A stretch of 64,000 nt of DNA from DASZTV01 sp035548125 (GCA_035548125.1 DASZTV010000076.1:24027-88026); one strand, 5' to 3'; positions 43,330 through 52,288 are shown, numbered from the stretch's first letter. Made by a program: numbers and translations. Notes: generated by a model from the letters alone, not told the origin.

Positions 43330-44928
43330 ATGGGAAGTGGGGAGCCGGACGTCGACGTCCTCGTGATCGGCGCCGGCATCACCGGGATCTACCAGCTCTA
43401 CGAGGCGCGCGAAGCCGGCTTCTCGGCGGTGCTCCTCGAGGCCGGCGACGGTGTCGGCGGCACCTGGTTCTGGAATCGCTACCCGGGCGCGCGCTTCGAC
43501 TCCGAGAGCTACACCTACGGCTACCTGTTCTCCCGCGAGCTGTTCGAGGAGTGGGAGTGGACCGAGCACTTCGCCGGCCAGCCCGAGATCGAGCGCTACC
43601 TCAACCACGTCGTCGATCGGTTCGACCTGCGCCGCGACATCCGGCTCGGCAGCCGGGTCGCGGCGGCGACGTACGACGACGGCCGTTGGACGGTGCGAAC
43701 GACGGCCGGCGACGCGATCGAGACGCGCTTTCTCGTCGCGGCCACCGGCGTACTGTCCGTGCCGTTCCTCCCCGACGTACCGAACCGCGACGCCTTCAGC
43801 GGAACGCAGCTGCACACCGGCCTGTGGCCCGCGGAGCCCGTCGAGCTGGCGGGCAAGCGCGTCGCGATCGTCGGCACCGGGTCGAGCGGAGTGCAGCTGG
43901 TCCCGGCAATCCTCGACGAGGTCGCCTCGCTGACGGTCTACCAGCGGACCGCGAACTGGTGCACCCCGCTGAACAACTCCCCCATCACTGCTGAGGAGCA
44001 GGCACGGCTTCGCGCCGACTTCGCGGAGATCAAGCAGATTCTCGACACCTCCCTCGCCGGCTTTCTCCACCCGCCGGGCGATCGCAAGACCGCCGACGAC
44101 CCGCCGGACGAGCGCCAAGCCTTCTACGAGGAGATGTGGGCGAGGCCCGGGTTCGGCAAGATCGTCAGTCACTACCTCGACCTGACCTTCGACGAGGACG
44201 CGAACGCGCAGTGGTGCGAGTTCGTCGCGGCCAAGATCCGCGCAATCGTGCACGACCCGGAGGTCGCCGCGCAGCTGATCCCGGACGACCACCGGTTCGG
44301 CGAGAAGCGACCGCCGTTCGTCACCGGCTACTTCGAGGCCTTCAACGATCCGAAGGTGTCGCTGGTCGACCTCAAGAAGACGCCGATCCTCAGCCTGACC
44401 GAGGACGGCATCGAAACCGTCGAGGGAGTGCGCGAACTCGACGTAATCGTGTGGGCGACCGGCTTCGACTTCGGCACCGGAGCGCTCGCCCGCATCGACC
44501 TCCGTGGCCGCGACGGCCGGGCACTCAGCGAGGCGTGGCGTGACGGGCCCACGACGTACCTCGGCCTGCAGACCGCCGGCTTTCCCAACTTCTTCTTCCC
44601 CGGCGGCCCGCACGCAGCCGCCGGCAACAACCCCCGCTACAACGGCGACCAGGTGGACTTCGTCACCGACCTGATGGTGGCCGCTCGCGACCGCGGCGCC
44701 GCCGCCGTCGAGGTCACGGCGGAGAGCGAAGACGCCTGGACCGCGATGATCGACCGCGCCGCGCGCCGACCGCCGTCGTTCACCGAGAAGAGCTACTACT
44801 TCGGCACCAACGTCCCGGGCAAACCGCGCAAGTACCTCCTCAACGCGGCGGGTCGGCCCAAGCTCCTGGAGCTGTTCGCCGCGTCAAAAGCCGACGACTA
44901 CCGACCCTTCCGATTCAGTGCGAAGTAG
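43330..44928 (+). CDS. Baeyer-Villiger-type flavin monooxygenase
   Basis: 532 residues. FAD fold: DVLVIGAGITGIYQLYEA, followed by GVGGTWFWNRYPGARFD. The Baeyer-Villiger fingerprint FxGxxxHxxxWP is exact in FSGTQLHTGLWP; NADPH fold AIVGTGSSGVQLVPAI; late ATGFDFGTGA motif. It would insert oxygen next to a ketone, turning cyclic or linear ketones into lactones or esters. ATG at 43330 is supported by the operator-embedded promoter. It is in the same putative regulon as a cyclase-family hydrolase, dehydrogenases and an acyl-CoA ligase, which could take the lactone product into beta-oxidation (inference). Confidence 0.92.
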   Translation: MGSGEPDVDVLVIGAGITGIYQLYEAREAGFSAVLLEAGDGVGGTWFWNRYPGARFDSESYTYGYLFSRELFEEWEWTEHFAGQPEIERYLNHVVDRFDLRRDIRLGSRVAAATYDDGRWTVRTTAGDAIETRFLVAATGVLSVPFLPDVPNRDAFSGTQLHTGLWPAEPVELAGKRVAIVGTGSSGVQLVPAILDEVASLTVYQRTANWCTPLNNSPITAEEQARLRADFAEIKQILDTSLAGFLHPPGDRKTADDPPDERQAFYEEMWARPGFGKIVSHYLDLTFDEDANAQWCEFVAAKIRAIVHDPEVAAQLIPDDHRFGEKRPPFVTGYFEAFNDPKVSLVDLKKTPILSLTEDGIETVEGVRELDVIVWATGFDFGTGALARIDLRGRDGRALSEAWRDGPTTYLGLQTAGFPNFFFPGGPHAAAGNNPRYNGDQVDFVTDLMVAARDRGAAAVEVTAESEDAWTAMIDRAARRPPSFTEKSYYFGTNVPGKPRKYLLNAAGRPKLLELFAASKADDYRPFRFSAK

Positions 44929-45001
44929 CGCCTGAAGTGTTCTCGGAGACCGACGGACGGCGCAAAGCGGCAGCGATCTACGGACGTCGTGTGCTAGGGA
45001 A

Positions 45002-46060
45002 TCAGACGGTCGCGACGGGGGTGACCGGCGAGCCGACCGCGCCGGGGAGGCGAAGCGGCGGGGCGGTCAGCAGGAACCGGCTGCGGCCGTGCTGGCTCAG
45101 CCACGCGGCGAGGTCGTTGAGGTACCACATCTCGCCGAGCGGCACGCCCAGCCGGAACAGGCAGAGGTGGTGGATCGGCAGGAACGAGTGCCGCTCCGGA
45201 TCCGGGTCCTTGCCGAGCAGGCCCTCGACGGCGTAGTTGTCGGCGACGAGCGCCGAGATCTGCGAGTCGGCGATCCACTCGAGCATCGCCGGATCGCGGG
45301 CGTCGAGCCAGGTGCCGGTGCGATGGATCGCGCGCGGATCAGGTTCGCGGTTCCACTCCAGTACCCGCGTCGCGAAGCCGGTGTGGACCAAGAGCATGTC
45401 GCCCGGCTCGACGATCACGTGGTCGGCGGCCATGACCTCCTGCAACGCGGCGAGGTCGACCGCGCGCCACTCGTCGCCGAAGTGCTTGTGGAGGTCGATC
45501 AGGACGCCGCGCCCCTGCACCCCGTGAGCCGCCATGTGCTCCAGGCCGAGGTGCCGCGCGAAGCTGCGGTGCCCGCTCCCGTCGCCTCGCGCATCGTCGG
45601 ACGGGCCGACCAGGTCCTCACCTGCGCGGTAGCCGTTGTAGTAGACCGACTCCTCGACGCCGTCCCCGTCCGCGTCGAACACCGCGCCGACGTGCGCGAG
45701 CGAGTCCCACTGCGTCGAGTACTGCAGCGACAGCGTCACGACGTCGTCAGCCCAGACGTCGACGTACCTCGGGTCTCCCCAGTCCGCCATCTCGTCCATC
45801 CGGATGTTGAAGAACACGCCGGGTACGCCGTTCATGTCCTCGGTGGGCGCGAGCTTCGGCGGGTGGCGGCGCTGGTTGAGCGCGGTGCCACCCGGGAAGT
45901 CCAAGGGCAGGCTGAGCGAGAAGCTGCGGCCGGCGGAGACCTCCGCAACGCCCTGCAGCACCTTCTCTGCGGTGAGCAGGTTGATCCGACCGAGCTCGTC
46001 GTCGTCTCCCCAGTCGCCCCACGTCGAGCCGTCGGGTCGCTGCGTCCACCGCTTCGCCAC
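45002..46060 (-). CDS. Cyclase family (PF04199) metal-dependent hydrolase
   Basis: 352 residues. Family marks: DDDELGRINLLTAEKVL at the start, then the metal motif in STQWDSLAHVGAVFD (variant of HxGTHxDxPxH), GRGVLIDLHKHFG, EPGDMLLVHTGFATR and the late ISALVADNYAVEG with HHLCLFRLGVPLGE. Members include kynurenine formamidase-like enzymes and hydrolases of cyclic or acyl substrates in the cytoplasm. GTG at 46060 has AGGGAG nine bases upstream. It is divergent from the amidohydrolase over operator O2. The substrate is unknown; a lactone or other cyclic intermediate is plausible. Confidence 0.88.
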   Translation of the reverse strand: MAKRWTQRPDGSTWGDWGDDDELGRINLLTAEKVLQGVAEVSAGRSFSLSLPLDFPGGTALNQRRHPPKLAPTEDMNGVPGVFFNIRMDEMADWGDPRYVDVWADDVVTLSLQYSTQWDSLAHVGAVFDADGDGVEESVYYNGYRAGEDLVGPSDDARGDGSGHRSFARHLGLEHMAAHGVQGRGVLIDLHKHFGDEWRAVDLAALQEVMAADHVIVEPGDMLLVHTGFATRVLEWNREPDPRAIHRTGTWLDARDPAMLEWIADSQISALVADNYAVEGLLGKDPDPERHSFLPIHHLCLFRLGVPLGEMWYLNDLAAWLSQHGRSRFLLTAPPLRLPGAVGSPVTPVATV

Positions 46061-46082
46061 TGGATCGCTCCCTAGTGAAGGT

Positions 46083-46100
46083 CTGTACCGATCGGTACAG
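46083..46100. promoter_or_regulatory. TetR-type operator O2
   Basis: CTGTACCGATCGGTACAG, a perfect 18-bp palindrome. On the plus strand TACAGT (46096-46101) lies exactly six bases before the amidohydrolase GTG, so the operator covers a leaderless promoter. It also lies 23 bp upstream of the divergent cyclase gene. Confidence 0.82.
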
Positions 46101-46107
46101 TAGTCCC

Positions 46108-47349
46108 GTGAAGGACTTCATCGTCTCTGCTGACGGACACGTCCTGGAGCCGACGGATCTGTTCAAGACGCGGCTCCCCCAGCACCTGCGAGACCGGGCC
46201 GTCTGGGAGGAGGACTTCACCCTCGACGAACCGCTGGTCAAAGGCGGCGCGCGGATCTTCCGCAAGCTCCACACCGCCGGGTACGAAGGGTGGACGGTCT
46301 CGCGCTACCGCCAGACCGGCGGCCGGATGCCCGAGGGAGACCCGAAGCACATCCTCGAGGACATGGACCTCGACGGCGTCGACGTCCAGATCATGCATCC
46401 GAACCTGTCGCTGTTCGGGCTGTACTCCGATGACCACGAGCTGTCGATGGCCCACGCGCGCGTCTACAACGACTACATCATCGAGCGCTTCACGCCCTAC
46501 TTCGACCGGATCTGCCCGACCGCACCGGTCCCGATCACCGACGTCGCCGATGCGGTCGCCGAGATCGAACGGGTGGCGGCCGCCGGGTTCCGCGCGATCC
46601 TGCTGCCGGCCACCCCGCCGCGCAACTACTACACGCGCGACCTCGACCCGATCTGGGCCGCTGCCGTCGCCAACGGCGTACAGGTGTTCTTCCACACCCA
46701 GACCGGCGGCGTGAAGGTCGACGACACCGAGGCAACGACCCTGAAGGTGGTCCTCGAGAACGCCGCGCAGGTCAACCTCCCCATGACCGACAAGGCCGCC
46801 GCGAAGCGAATGGTCACGCAGGCCGTGTACAGCACCCTCGTCCCGCAGCAGCTGATCTGCCAGCTGGTCGGCGGCGGTGTCCCGGATCGGTTCCCCGACC
46901 TTCACTTCCACCTGATCGAGTTCAACGCGCACTGGCTGGCCTCCCTCGTCGGCGGCATGGACAAGTGCTGGGTCACCGGTATCGGCCAGGACGCCGACTG
47001 GTGGCTCGGCCGCTGGGACGACTCGCGACCTCCCAACGACCAGCCGGACATGGCGCAGCTGTTCCGTCTCAACGAGAAGTGGCCGTACCCCCTGATGCCG
47101 AGCGAGTACGTCTCCCGCCAGTTCCACGTGCAGTTCCAGGACGACCCCATCGCCGTCGCGTGCCGGCACATCACCGGCTTGGCGACGCTCACCTGGGGCA
47201 ACGACTACCCACATGCCGAGGGCACCTTCCGCGGCAGCCAGGAACTGATCAAGCAGCTCTTCGTCGGCGTGCCCGACGACGAGCGCAGAGCCATCCTCGG
47301 CGGCACGCTCGGCGAGCTGCTCGGGTTCAAGGCGCCGGTGGCGGCCTGA
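46108..47349 (+). CDS. Amidohydrolase 2 family protein (ACMSD-like decarboxylase/hydrolase)
   Basis: 413 residues. The TIM-barrel metal-site start is FIVSADGHVLEPTDLF; next come LEDMDLDGVDVQIMHPN, FRAILLPATPP, the metal-ligand-bearing FFHTQTGG and the Asp strand TLTWGNDYPHAEGTF. Relatives include aminocarboxymuconate-semialdehyde decarboxylase and diketone hydrolases. GTG at 46108 is fixed by the leaderless promoter in O2. It is followed by an SDR (CTGA overlap) and the TetR gene, likely one messenger. Confidence 0.9.
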   Translation: MKDFIVSADGHVLEPTDLFKTRLPQHLRDRAVWEEDFTLDEPLVKGGARIFRKLHTAGYEGWTVSRYRQTGGRMPEGDPKHILEDMDLDGVDVQIMHPNLSLFGLYSDDHELSMAHARVYNDYIIERFTPYFDRICPTAPVPITDVADAVAEIERVAAAGFRAILLPATPPRNYYTRDLDPIWAAAVANGVQVFFHTQTGGVKVDDTEATTLKVVLENAAQVNLPMTDKAAAKRMVTQAVYSTLVPQQLICQLVGGGVPDRFPDLHFHLIEFNAHWLASLVGGMDKCWVTGIGQDADWWLGRWDDSRPPNDQPDMAQLFRLNEKWPYPLMPSEYVSRQFHVQFQDDPIAVACRHITGLATLTWGNDYPHAEGTFRGSQELIKQLFVGVPDDERRAILGGTLGELLGFKAPVAA

Positions 47350-48248
47350 GCACGTATCGGTTCGACGGCCGCGTCGCGGTCGTCACCGGTGCCGGCGGGG
47401 GCATCGGTCGCGCCTACGCACTCCTGCTCGCCGGACGCGGGGCTGCGGTGGTGGTCAACGACCTCGGCTCCTCGGCGGCGGGCTCCGGCGCCGACGGGGA
47501 ACCGGCGCAGCGGGTCGCCGCCGAGATCGTGGCGGCCGGCGGAACGGCGATTGCCGACGATCACGACGTGTCCTCACCCTCGACCGCGAAGGCGGTCATC
47601 GACACCGCACTCGTGGCCTACGGGCGTCTCGACATCCTGATCAACAACGCGGGCATCATCTCCTGGGCCGGGATGCCCGACGTCGACGACGACAACTTCG
47701 CGCGACACCTCGCGGTGCATCTCGGCGGATCCTTCCTCGTCACGCGAGCCGCCTGGCCGCACCTGTTGGAGCGGCAGTACGGACGCATCGTGATGACGAC
47801 GTCCGCGGGCGTGTTCGGGCTGCCCACGAACACCTCGTACGCGGCCGCGAAGGGCGGTGTCATCGGCCTGACCCGCAGCCTCGCCACGGCCGGCGCCGGG
47901 CATGGGATAAAGGTCAACGCGATCGCCCCTGCCGCGATGACCCGGATGGCCGGGAAGGTGCCCGAAGCGGTCGCCGCGCGCATGGACCCGGCGCTGGTCG
48001 CGCCGATGGCGGCGTACCTCGCACACGAGGACTGTCCGGTCACGGGCGAGATCTACACCGCCGGCGCCGGTCGCTTCGCTCGCATCGTCCTCGCAGCGAC
48101 TCCGGGCTACGTGGACGGCAGCGGCGAACCGAGCATCGAAGACGTCGCGGCCCAGTGGTCTGCCATCAATGACGAGGCCGGCTACACCGTGCCGGCAGAC
48201 CTCATGGCCTGGTCGGCGGCCTTCATGACCCACCTGTCGGAGGGCTGA
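47346..48248 (+). CDS. Short-chain dehydrogenase/reductase with apparent CTG start
   Basis: About 300 residues, similar to the dehydrogenase domain of peroxisomal multifunctional enzyme type 2. It starts with STYRFDGRVAVVTGAGGGIG (cofactor loop), NDLGSS, NNAG, and the catalytic Ser/Tyr/Lys set in MTTSAGVFGLPTNTSYAAAKGG. The only in-frame start that keeps the Rossmann strand is CTG at 47346, overlapping the upstream TGA as CTGA; GTG codons lie too far inside and upstream ones would overlap the amidohydrolase by hundreds of bases. It probably oxidises a hydroxyacyl-CoA or similar hydroxy intermediate. Confidence 0.88.
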   Translation: MSTYRFDGRVAVVTGAGGGIGRAYALLLAGRGAAVVVNDLGSSAAGSGADGEPAQRVAAEIVAAGGTAIADDHDVSSPSTAKAVIDTALVAYGRLDILINNAGIISWAGMPDVDDDNFARHLAVHLGGSFLVTRAAWPHLLERQYGRIVMTTSAGVFGLPTNTSYAAAKGGVIGLTRSLATAGAGHGIKVNAIAPAAMTRMAGKVPEAVAARMDPALVAPMAAYLAHEDCPVTGEIYTAGAGRFARIVLAATPGYVDGSGEPSIEDVAAQWSAINDEAGYTVPADLMAWSAAFMTHLSEG

Positions 48249-48249
48249 G

Positions 48250-48837
48250 ATGGCAACGCGTGGAGCCAACTGGGCGGCGCGACGGCAGGCGATCATCGAC
48301 ACCTCTGCCCGAGTGTTCGCGCAAGGCGGCTACCACGGCACGGGGATCGCGGAACTGTGCGAGGCAAACGAGCTCGGCAAGGGCGCGCTCTACCACTACA
48401 TCGGCTCGAAGGAAGAGCTGCTCGTCGCCATCACCACGCACGTGATGGACGAGGTCCTGGCCGGCGTCGACCGGGTGGCCGCGGCCGGCGGGAACTCCGT
48501 CGAGCGACTTCGCATGCTCGGCGCGGAGTACCTCGACATCCTCGTGCGCTACCCCGATCACGTGTGGGTGCTGCTGCACGAGTTCCCCGCCCTCACCGGT
48601 GAACGAGCGACCGAGTTCCACAAGCGGCGCCATGTCTTCGAGTCCTCCGTCGAGGCGATACTTCGTGACGGCATGGCCGCGAAGGAGTTCCGCGCGACCG
48701 ACCCGCGCGTCGCAGCCCTGGCGTGGCTGGGCATGCACAACCATGCGTACCTCTGGCTCAAGCCGGGCGGTCGCTGGTCGGCCGAGGACGTCGCCGGCCA
48801 CTTCGCCGACATCTTCATCGACGGCATCGGCCGCTAG
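48250..48837 (+). CDS. TetR family transcriptional regulator (likely regulator of O1-O4)
   Basis: 195 residues. N-terminal helix-turn-helix: RRQAIIDTSARVFAQGGYHG, TGIAELCEANELGKGALYHYIGSKEELL. The C-terminal ligand domain is helical with many aromatics and His. ATG is one base after the SDR stop, so it is co-transcribed from operator O2, making it the best candidate to bind the TGTACCGATCGGTACA sites and repress its own operon. The TAG stop is inside the first arm of the 167-bp palindromic element. The inducer is probably a pathway acyl-CoA or ketone (inference). Confidence 0.92.
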   Translation: MATRGANWAARRQAIIDTSARVFAQGGYHGTGIAELCEANELGKGALYHYIGSKEELLVAITTHVMDEVLAGVDRVAAAGGNSVERLRMLGAEYLDILVRYPDHVWVLLHEFPALTGERATEFHKRRHVFESSVEAILRDGMAAKEFRATDPRVAALAWLGMHNHAYLWLKPGGRWSAEDVAGHFADIFIDGIGR

Positions 48838-48999
48838 TGTCTCGTCTCTCAAATCCGTTGCCACGATGCGGCGGTCAGGCGTGCGCCCGCAAGGCGGAGG
48901 AGGAGTCGCGTAGCGGCGCTACGCGCGACGACGACAACGAAGCGAGCGTGCGGCTGGGCGTCGCAGCGGGTAAGAGGATTTGGGAGACGAGACACTAGC
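48833..48999. repeat. 167-bp symmetric palindromic element between convergent genes
   Basis: The outer 24 bases (48833-48856) are the inverted complement of 48976-48999 with one mismatch; the arms start GCTAGTGTCTCGTCTC. The centre (48907-48925) is a perfect 8-bp hairpin CGCGTAGC/GCTACGCG with a 3-base loop, and both stems share the same midpoint at 48916, so the whole element is one long imperfect palindrome; more than half of the intervening positions also match. It begins at the TetR stop codon and ends where the ABC permease stop begins. CTAG is at both ends. Either a miniature transposable element or a very large bidirectional terminator. Confidence 0.78.
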
Positions 49000-49863
49000 T
49001 CACTCGGTGCGCGTGAACGTGTAGATCGCGGTCGTGATCGCAACCAGACCGATGGCGAGCACCATCAGCGCCTCCAGCGGCACCGGCACGTGCCATCCCC
49101 ACCACGAGACGCCAGGCGCCAAGGTCTGCCGCGCCGCATCCGAGACCTGCAGGTGGGAGAACACGAGGCGTCGCATCGGGTCGACCGTGTAGGTCAGCGG
49201 ATTCAGCTTGCTCAACACGCCCAGCCAGGTCGGCAGGCCCGAGATCGGATACAGCGCGCCCGACAGGAACAGCATCGGAATCACCAGCATCTGCATCACG
49301 TTGGTGAACGTCTGCGCCTGCTTGATCGTCGTCGCAACCATCACACCGAAAGCAGTGATGGTGAACGCGATCAGCAACTGGAAGCCGAAGACGCCGAGCA
49401 GCAGCGTCGGGCTGTAGGGGACGTGTACCAAGCCGGCGAGTGCCAGGACGATGACACCCTGGCTCGCCGCGATGGTCATGCCCCCCAACGTCTTGCCGAG
49501 CAGGATCGATGAGCGTCCCACCGGGGCGATCGACAGCTCACGCAGGAACCCGAGCTCGCGATCCCACACGAACGATGCCGCGCTGAACATCGCGCTGTAG
49601 ACCAAGACCATGCCGAGCACGCCAGGAAAGACGAACGTCGTCAGCCTCACGCCGTGCGTCGACCTCGACGACAGGGACTGCAGCCCGGTGCCGAGCACGA
49701 ACAGGAACAGCAGTGGCTGGATCAGCCACGCCACGATCCGGGTCGGATCGCCTCTGAAGCGGAGCAGGTCCCGGCGCCAGATCGTCCGCACCGCGCGTAC
49801 CTCTGACCGCCAGGTCCGGACCGGCACCCGGATCGCCACGATCTCGGTCGATGTGGTTGTCAC
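49000..49863 (-). CDS. ABC-2 type transporter permease
   Basis: 287 residues, six membrane helices. It is clearly paralogous to the permease at 33042: RRDLLRFRGDPTRIVAWLIQPLLFLFVLGTGL, FPGVLGMVLVYSAMFSAASFVWDRELGFLRELSIAPVG, MQMLVIPMLFLSGALYPISG, NPLTYTVDPMRR. It overlaps the ATPase gene (ATGA), together making an exporter within the O3-controlled operon. It may secrete a toxic intermediate or product of the pathway, or a lipid; direction out of the cell is typical for the family. Confidence 0.94.
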   Translation of the reverse strand: MTTTSTEIVAIRVPVRTWRSEVRAVRTIWRRDLLRFRGDPTRIVAWLIQPLLFLFVLGTGLQSLSSRSTHGVRLTTFVFPGVLGMVLVYSAMFSAASFVWDRELGFLRELSIAPVGRSSILLGKTLGGMTIAASQGVIVLALAGLVHVPYSPTLLLGVFGFQLLIAFTITAFGVMVATTIKQAQTFTNVMQMLVIPMLFLSGALYPISGLPTWLGVLSKLNPLTYTVDPMRRLVFSHLQVSDAARQTLAPGVSWWGWHVPVPLEALMVLAIGLVAITTAIYTFTRTE

Positions 49864-50708
49864 GCGCGCCCTCCTTTCGTCATGGCTCGCATGACCATCT
49901 GATTGACGTTCATGCCGGAGGCGAACCCGTCACGCAGCTCGGAGCCGGTGTAGTGGATGAAGACGTCGTCCAGCCGCGCTCTCGGTCCGACGCTCTTCTT
50001 CAATGCCTCGGGGGTGTCGAGCACGACGACCTCTCCGCGATCGATGATCGCGATCCGATCGCAGAACTCCGCCTCTTCCATGTAGTGCGTCGTCATGAAG
50101 ATCGTGGTTCCTTCCGCCTCGCGAAGCTGGCGGATATAGCCCCAGATCGAGTTGCGGGTCTGCGGGTCGAGCCCAATCGTGGGCTCATCCAGGAACAGCA
50201 CCCGCGGCGAGTGCATCAGGCCGCGGGCGATCTCCAACCGGCGGCGCATGCCGCCTGAGTACGTCCGTACCGGCTGCTTGCGCCGGTCCCACAGGTCGAC
50301 CATCTCCAGCATCTGCTGCATGCGAGGCGGGATCACCGCAGGGTCGATGTCATAGAGGTCGGCGTGCAGCTGCAGGTTCTGCTCGCCGGTCAGATAGACG
50401 TCGAGCGTCGGGTCCTGGAACACCAGTCCGATGTGGCGTCGTACGTCGTCACGTTGGCGGACCACGTCGAACCCACTGACTGTCGCGGTCCCCGATGTCG
50501 GGGTTGCCAGCGTGCACAGCATGTTGATCGTCGTGCTCTTCCCGGCGCCGTTCGGGCCGAGGAAACCGAACACCTCTCCTGGTTCGACGGTGAAGGAGAC
50601 GCCACGAACGGCTTCGACCTCTCCGTATGACTTGGCCAGTTCTGCGACTTCGATCAAGACACTCGCTTTCGGCAGGCTTCTGGGGACCAGCCGATGAGTG
50701 TGAGGCAT
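49860..50708 (-). CDS. ABC transporter ATPase lacking the usual DUF4162-type insert
   Basis: 282 residues. Walker A GPNGAGKSTT, signature YSGGMRRRLEIARG, Walker B RVLFLDEPTIGLD and H-loop TTHYMEEAE are intact. Compared with the DrrA-like paralogue at 33914, about 55 residues are missing between ALKKSVGP and the terminal RLDDVFIHYTG, which removes most of the C-terminal regulatory domain while keeping the end motif. ATG at 50708 is used; a TTG at 50657 that begins at the family-conserved LIEVAELAKSYG is possible. It lies 32 bp after the acyl-CoA synthetase in the same direction. Confidence 0.93.
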   Translation of the reverse strand: MPHTHRLVPRSLPKASVLIEVAELAKSYGEVEAVRGVSFTVEPGEVFGFLGPNGAGKSTTINMLCTLATPTSGTATVSGFDVVRQRDDVRRHIGLVFQDPTLDVYLTGEQNLQLHADLYDIDPAVIPPRMQQMLEMVDLWDRRKQPVRTYSGGMRRRLEIARGLMHSPRVLFLDEPTIGLDPQTRNSIWGYIRQLREAEGTTIFMTTHYMEEAEFCDRIAIIDRGEVVVLDTPEALKKSVGPRARLDDVFIHYTGSELRDGFASGMNVNQMVMRAMTKGGRA

Positions 50709-50740
50709 CACCGGGGTCTTGCGGCAAGACCCCCGGTCGG

Positions 50741-52288
50741 CTATACCTTGAAAGTGGAGGGGAGCTGCAATCGCAGCTCCCTTTTCAGCACCTTGCCGGA
50801 GGGGTTGCGCGGCAGTGCGTCGATGAAGATCACGTCCTTGGGGACCTTGAACTTCGCCAGCTGACCGCGGCAATGCTCTACCAGCCCGTCGCCCGTGACG
50901 ATCGCGCCTTCGCGCCGCACCACAAATGCAACGGGCACCTCACCCCAGCGATCATCGGGGCGCCCCACCACCGCGGCCTCGAGCACCGCGTCGTGGGCGT
51001 ACAGCACCCGCTCGATCTCCGAGCTCGCGATGTTCTCGCCCCCGGACACGATCATGTCCTTGAGCCGATCGACGATGAACAGGTAGCCGTCCTCGTCACG
51101 GATGCCGATGTCGCCGCTGTGGAACCAGCCGCCGGCGAAAGCAGAGGCCGTTGCCTCGGGATCACGCCAGTAGCCCTTGAAGACCTTCGGACCACGCATG
51201 ACGATCTCGCCGGGCTCGCCCGCGCCGACCGACTGACCGTTCTCGTCCCAAAGGTCCAGCTCCAGATAGAGGCAGGGCCGGCCGACGCTGCCGAGCTTGC
51301 TGATCATGCTGTCGCGGTCGAGGAAGGTGTCGCCGGACACGGTCTCCGTCATGCCGTATGCGTCCGCGAACCAGGCTGCTGAGAACACCCGCTGGATCCG
51401 CTCGATCAACGGGATCGGCATCTTCTCGCCGCCGTTGATCACGACCCGCACAGAGGAGAGGTCATGCCGCTCGATGTCGGGCAGCGCCATGATCGCGTTG
51501 ACCATCGCCGGAGCAAGCCAGACGGTCGTCACCCGCGACTTCTCGATCTCATCGACGACGGCCGCGGCGTCGAACACGCGATGGATGATCGTCGTCGCGC
51601 CGGCAGCGATCAGCGTCGTGGTCGTCAGATCGAGCGCACCGACGTGGTACAGCGGTCCGCAGGCGAGTCCGATGTCGTCGCCGTTGAAGCCGAACTCCAC
51701 CAGATGCGCGAGGTTCTTCCAGGCGAGGTTGGCGTGGGTGAGCATCACGCCTTTCGGTCGCCCGGTCGTACCCGACGTGTACATCAAGCGATGTACGTCA
51801 TCGCCCGCGGTCTCGACGTACGGCGCCCTGATGCAACTTCCCGGATACTCGACCAGCGTCGTCCACCCTGACGTCAGCGGCGCTCCCATCCAGAACCTCC
51901 GAAGATCGGGAAGATCAGCCGTCGCCTCCTCTGCGAGGGGGCGCATCTGTTCGTCGCAGAAGATCGCCTTCGCCCCGGAGTGTTCGAGGATGTAGCGCAC
52001 CTCCGCCGCGGCGAGCCGCCAGTTGATCGGCATCGCGATCGCGCCCAGGTAGTTCGCGGCGAAGAGCACCTCGAGGAACTGCGGGCAGTTGTAGGAGAGC
52101 AGCGCGACGACGTCACCTCGCTCGACTCCGAGGAGGCTGCCGGCGACCGCACGGACGCGGTCGTACATCTCGCGATAGGTGATCGTCTGACCTTCGAACA
52201 CGAGCATCGGCCGGTCGGGGTGACGCTCGGCGTGATGCGCTAGGACCGCGCACCAGTTCATGTCGGCTGCCGATGCGGGAGTCGTCAT
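50741..52288 (-). CDS. Acyl-CoA synthetase (AMP-forming ligase)
   Basis: 515 residues of the ANL superfamily, which activates a carboxylic acid with ATP and CoA. Motifs: P-loop YTSGTTGRPKGVMLTH, WLAPAMVNAIM, AYGMTETVSG, GYWRDPEATA, SGDIG, and the catalytic Lys region PRNPSGKVLKRELR. ATG at 52288 overlaps the stop of the SDR gene (ATGA). In the regulon it would prepare an acid released by ring opening for beta-oxidation by the acyl-CoA dehydrogenase at 58461 (inference). Chain length is not predictable. Confidence 0.93.
   Translation of the reverse strand: MTTPASAADMNWCAVLAHHAERHPDRPMLVFEGQTITYREMYDRVRAVAGSLLGVERGDVVALLSYNCPQFLEVLFAANYLGAIAMPINWRLAAAEVRYILEHSGAKAIFCDEQMRPLAEEATADLPDLRRFWMGAPLTSGWTTLVEYPGSCIRAPYVETAGDDVHRLMYTSGTTGRPKGVMLTHANLAWKNLAHLVEFGFNGDDIGLACGPLYHVGALDLTTTTLIAAGATTIIHRVFDAAAVVDEIEKSRVTTVWLAPAMVNAIMALPDIERHDLSSVRVVINGGEKMPIPLIERIQRVFSAAWFADAYGMTETVSGDTFLDRDSMISKLGSVGRPCLYLELDLWDENGQSVGAGEPGEIVMRGPKVFKGYWRDPEATASAFAGGWFHSGDIGIRDEDGYLFIVDRLKDMIVSGGENIASSEIERVLYAHDAVLEAAVVGRPDDRWGEVPVAFVVRREGAIVTGDGLVEHCRGQLAKFKVPKDVIFIDALPRNPSGKVLKRELRLQLPSTFKV

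Noticed and set aside
46965..47345. Upstream extension of the SDR gene inside the amidohydrolase
   Set aside because: Would give about 380 bp of out-of-frame overlap and an unrelated Arg-rich N-terminus.
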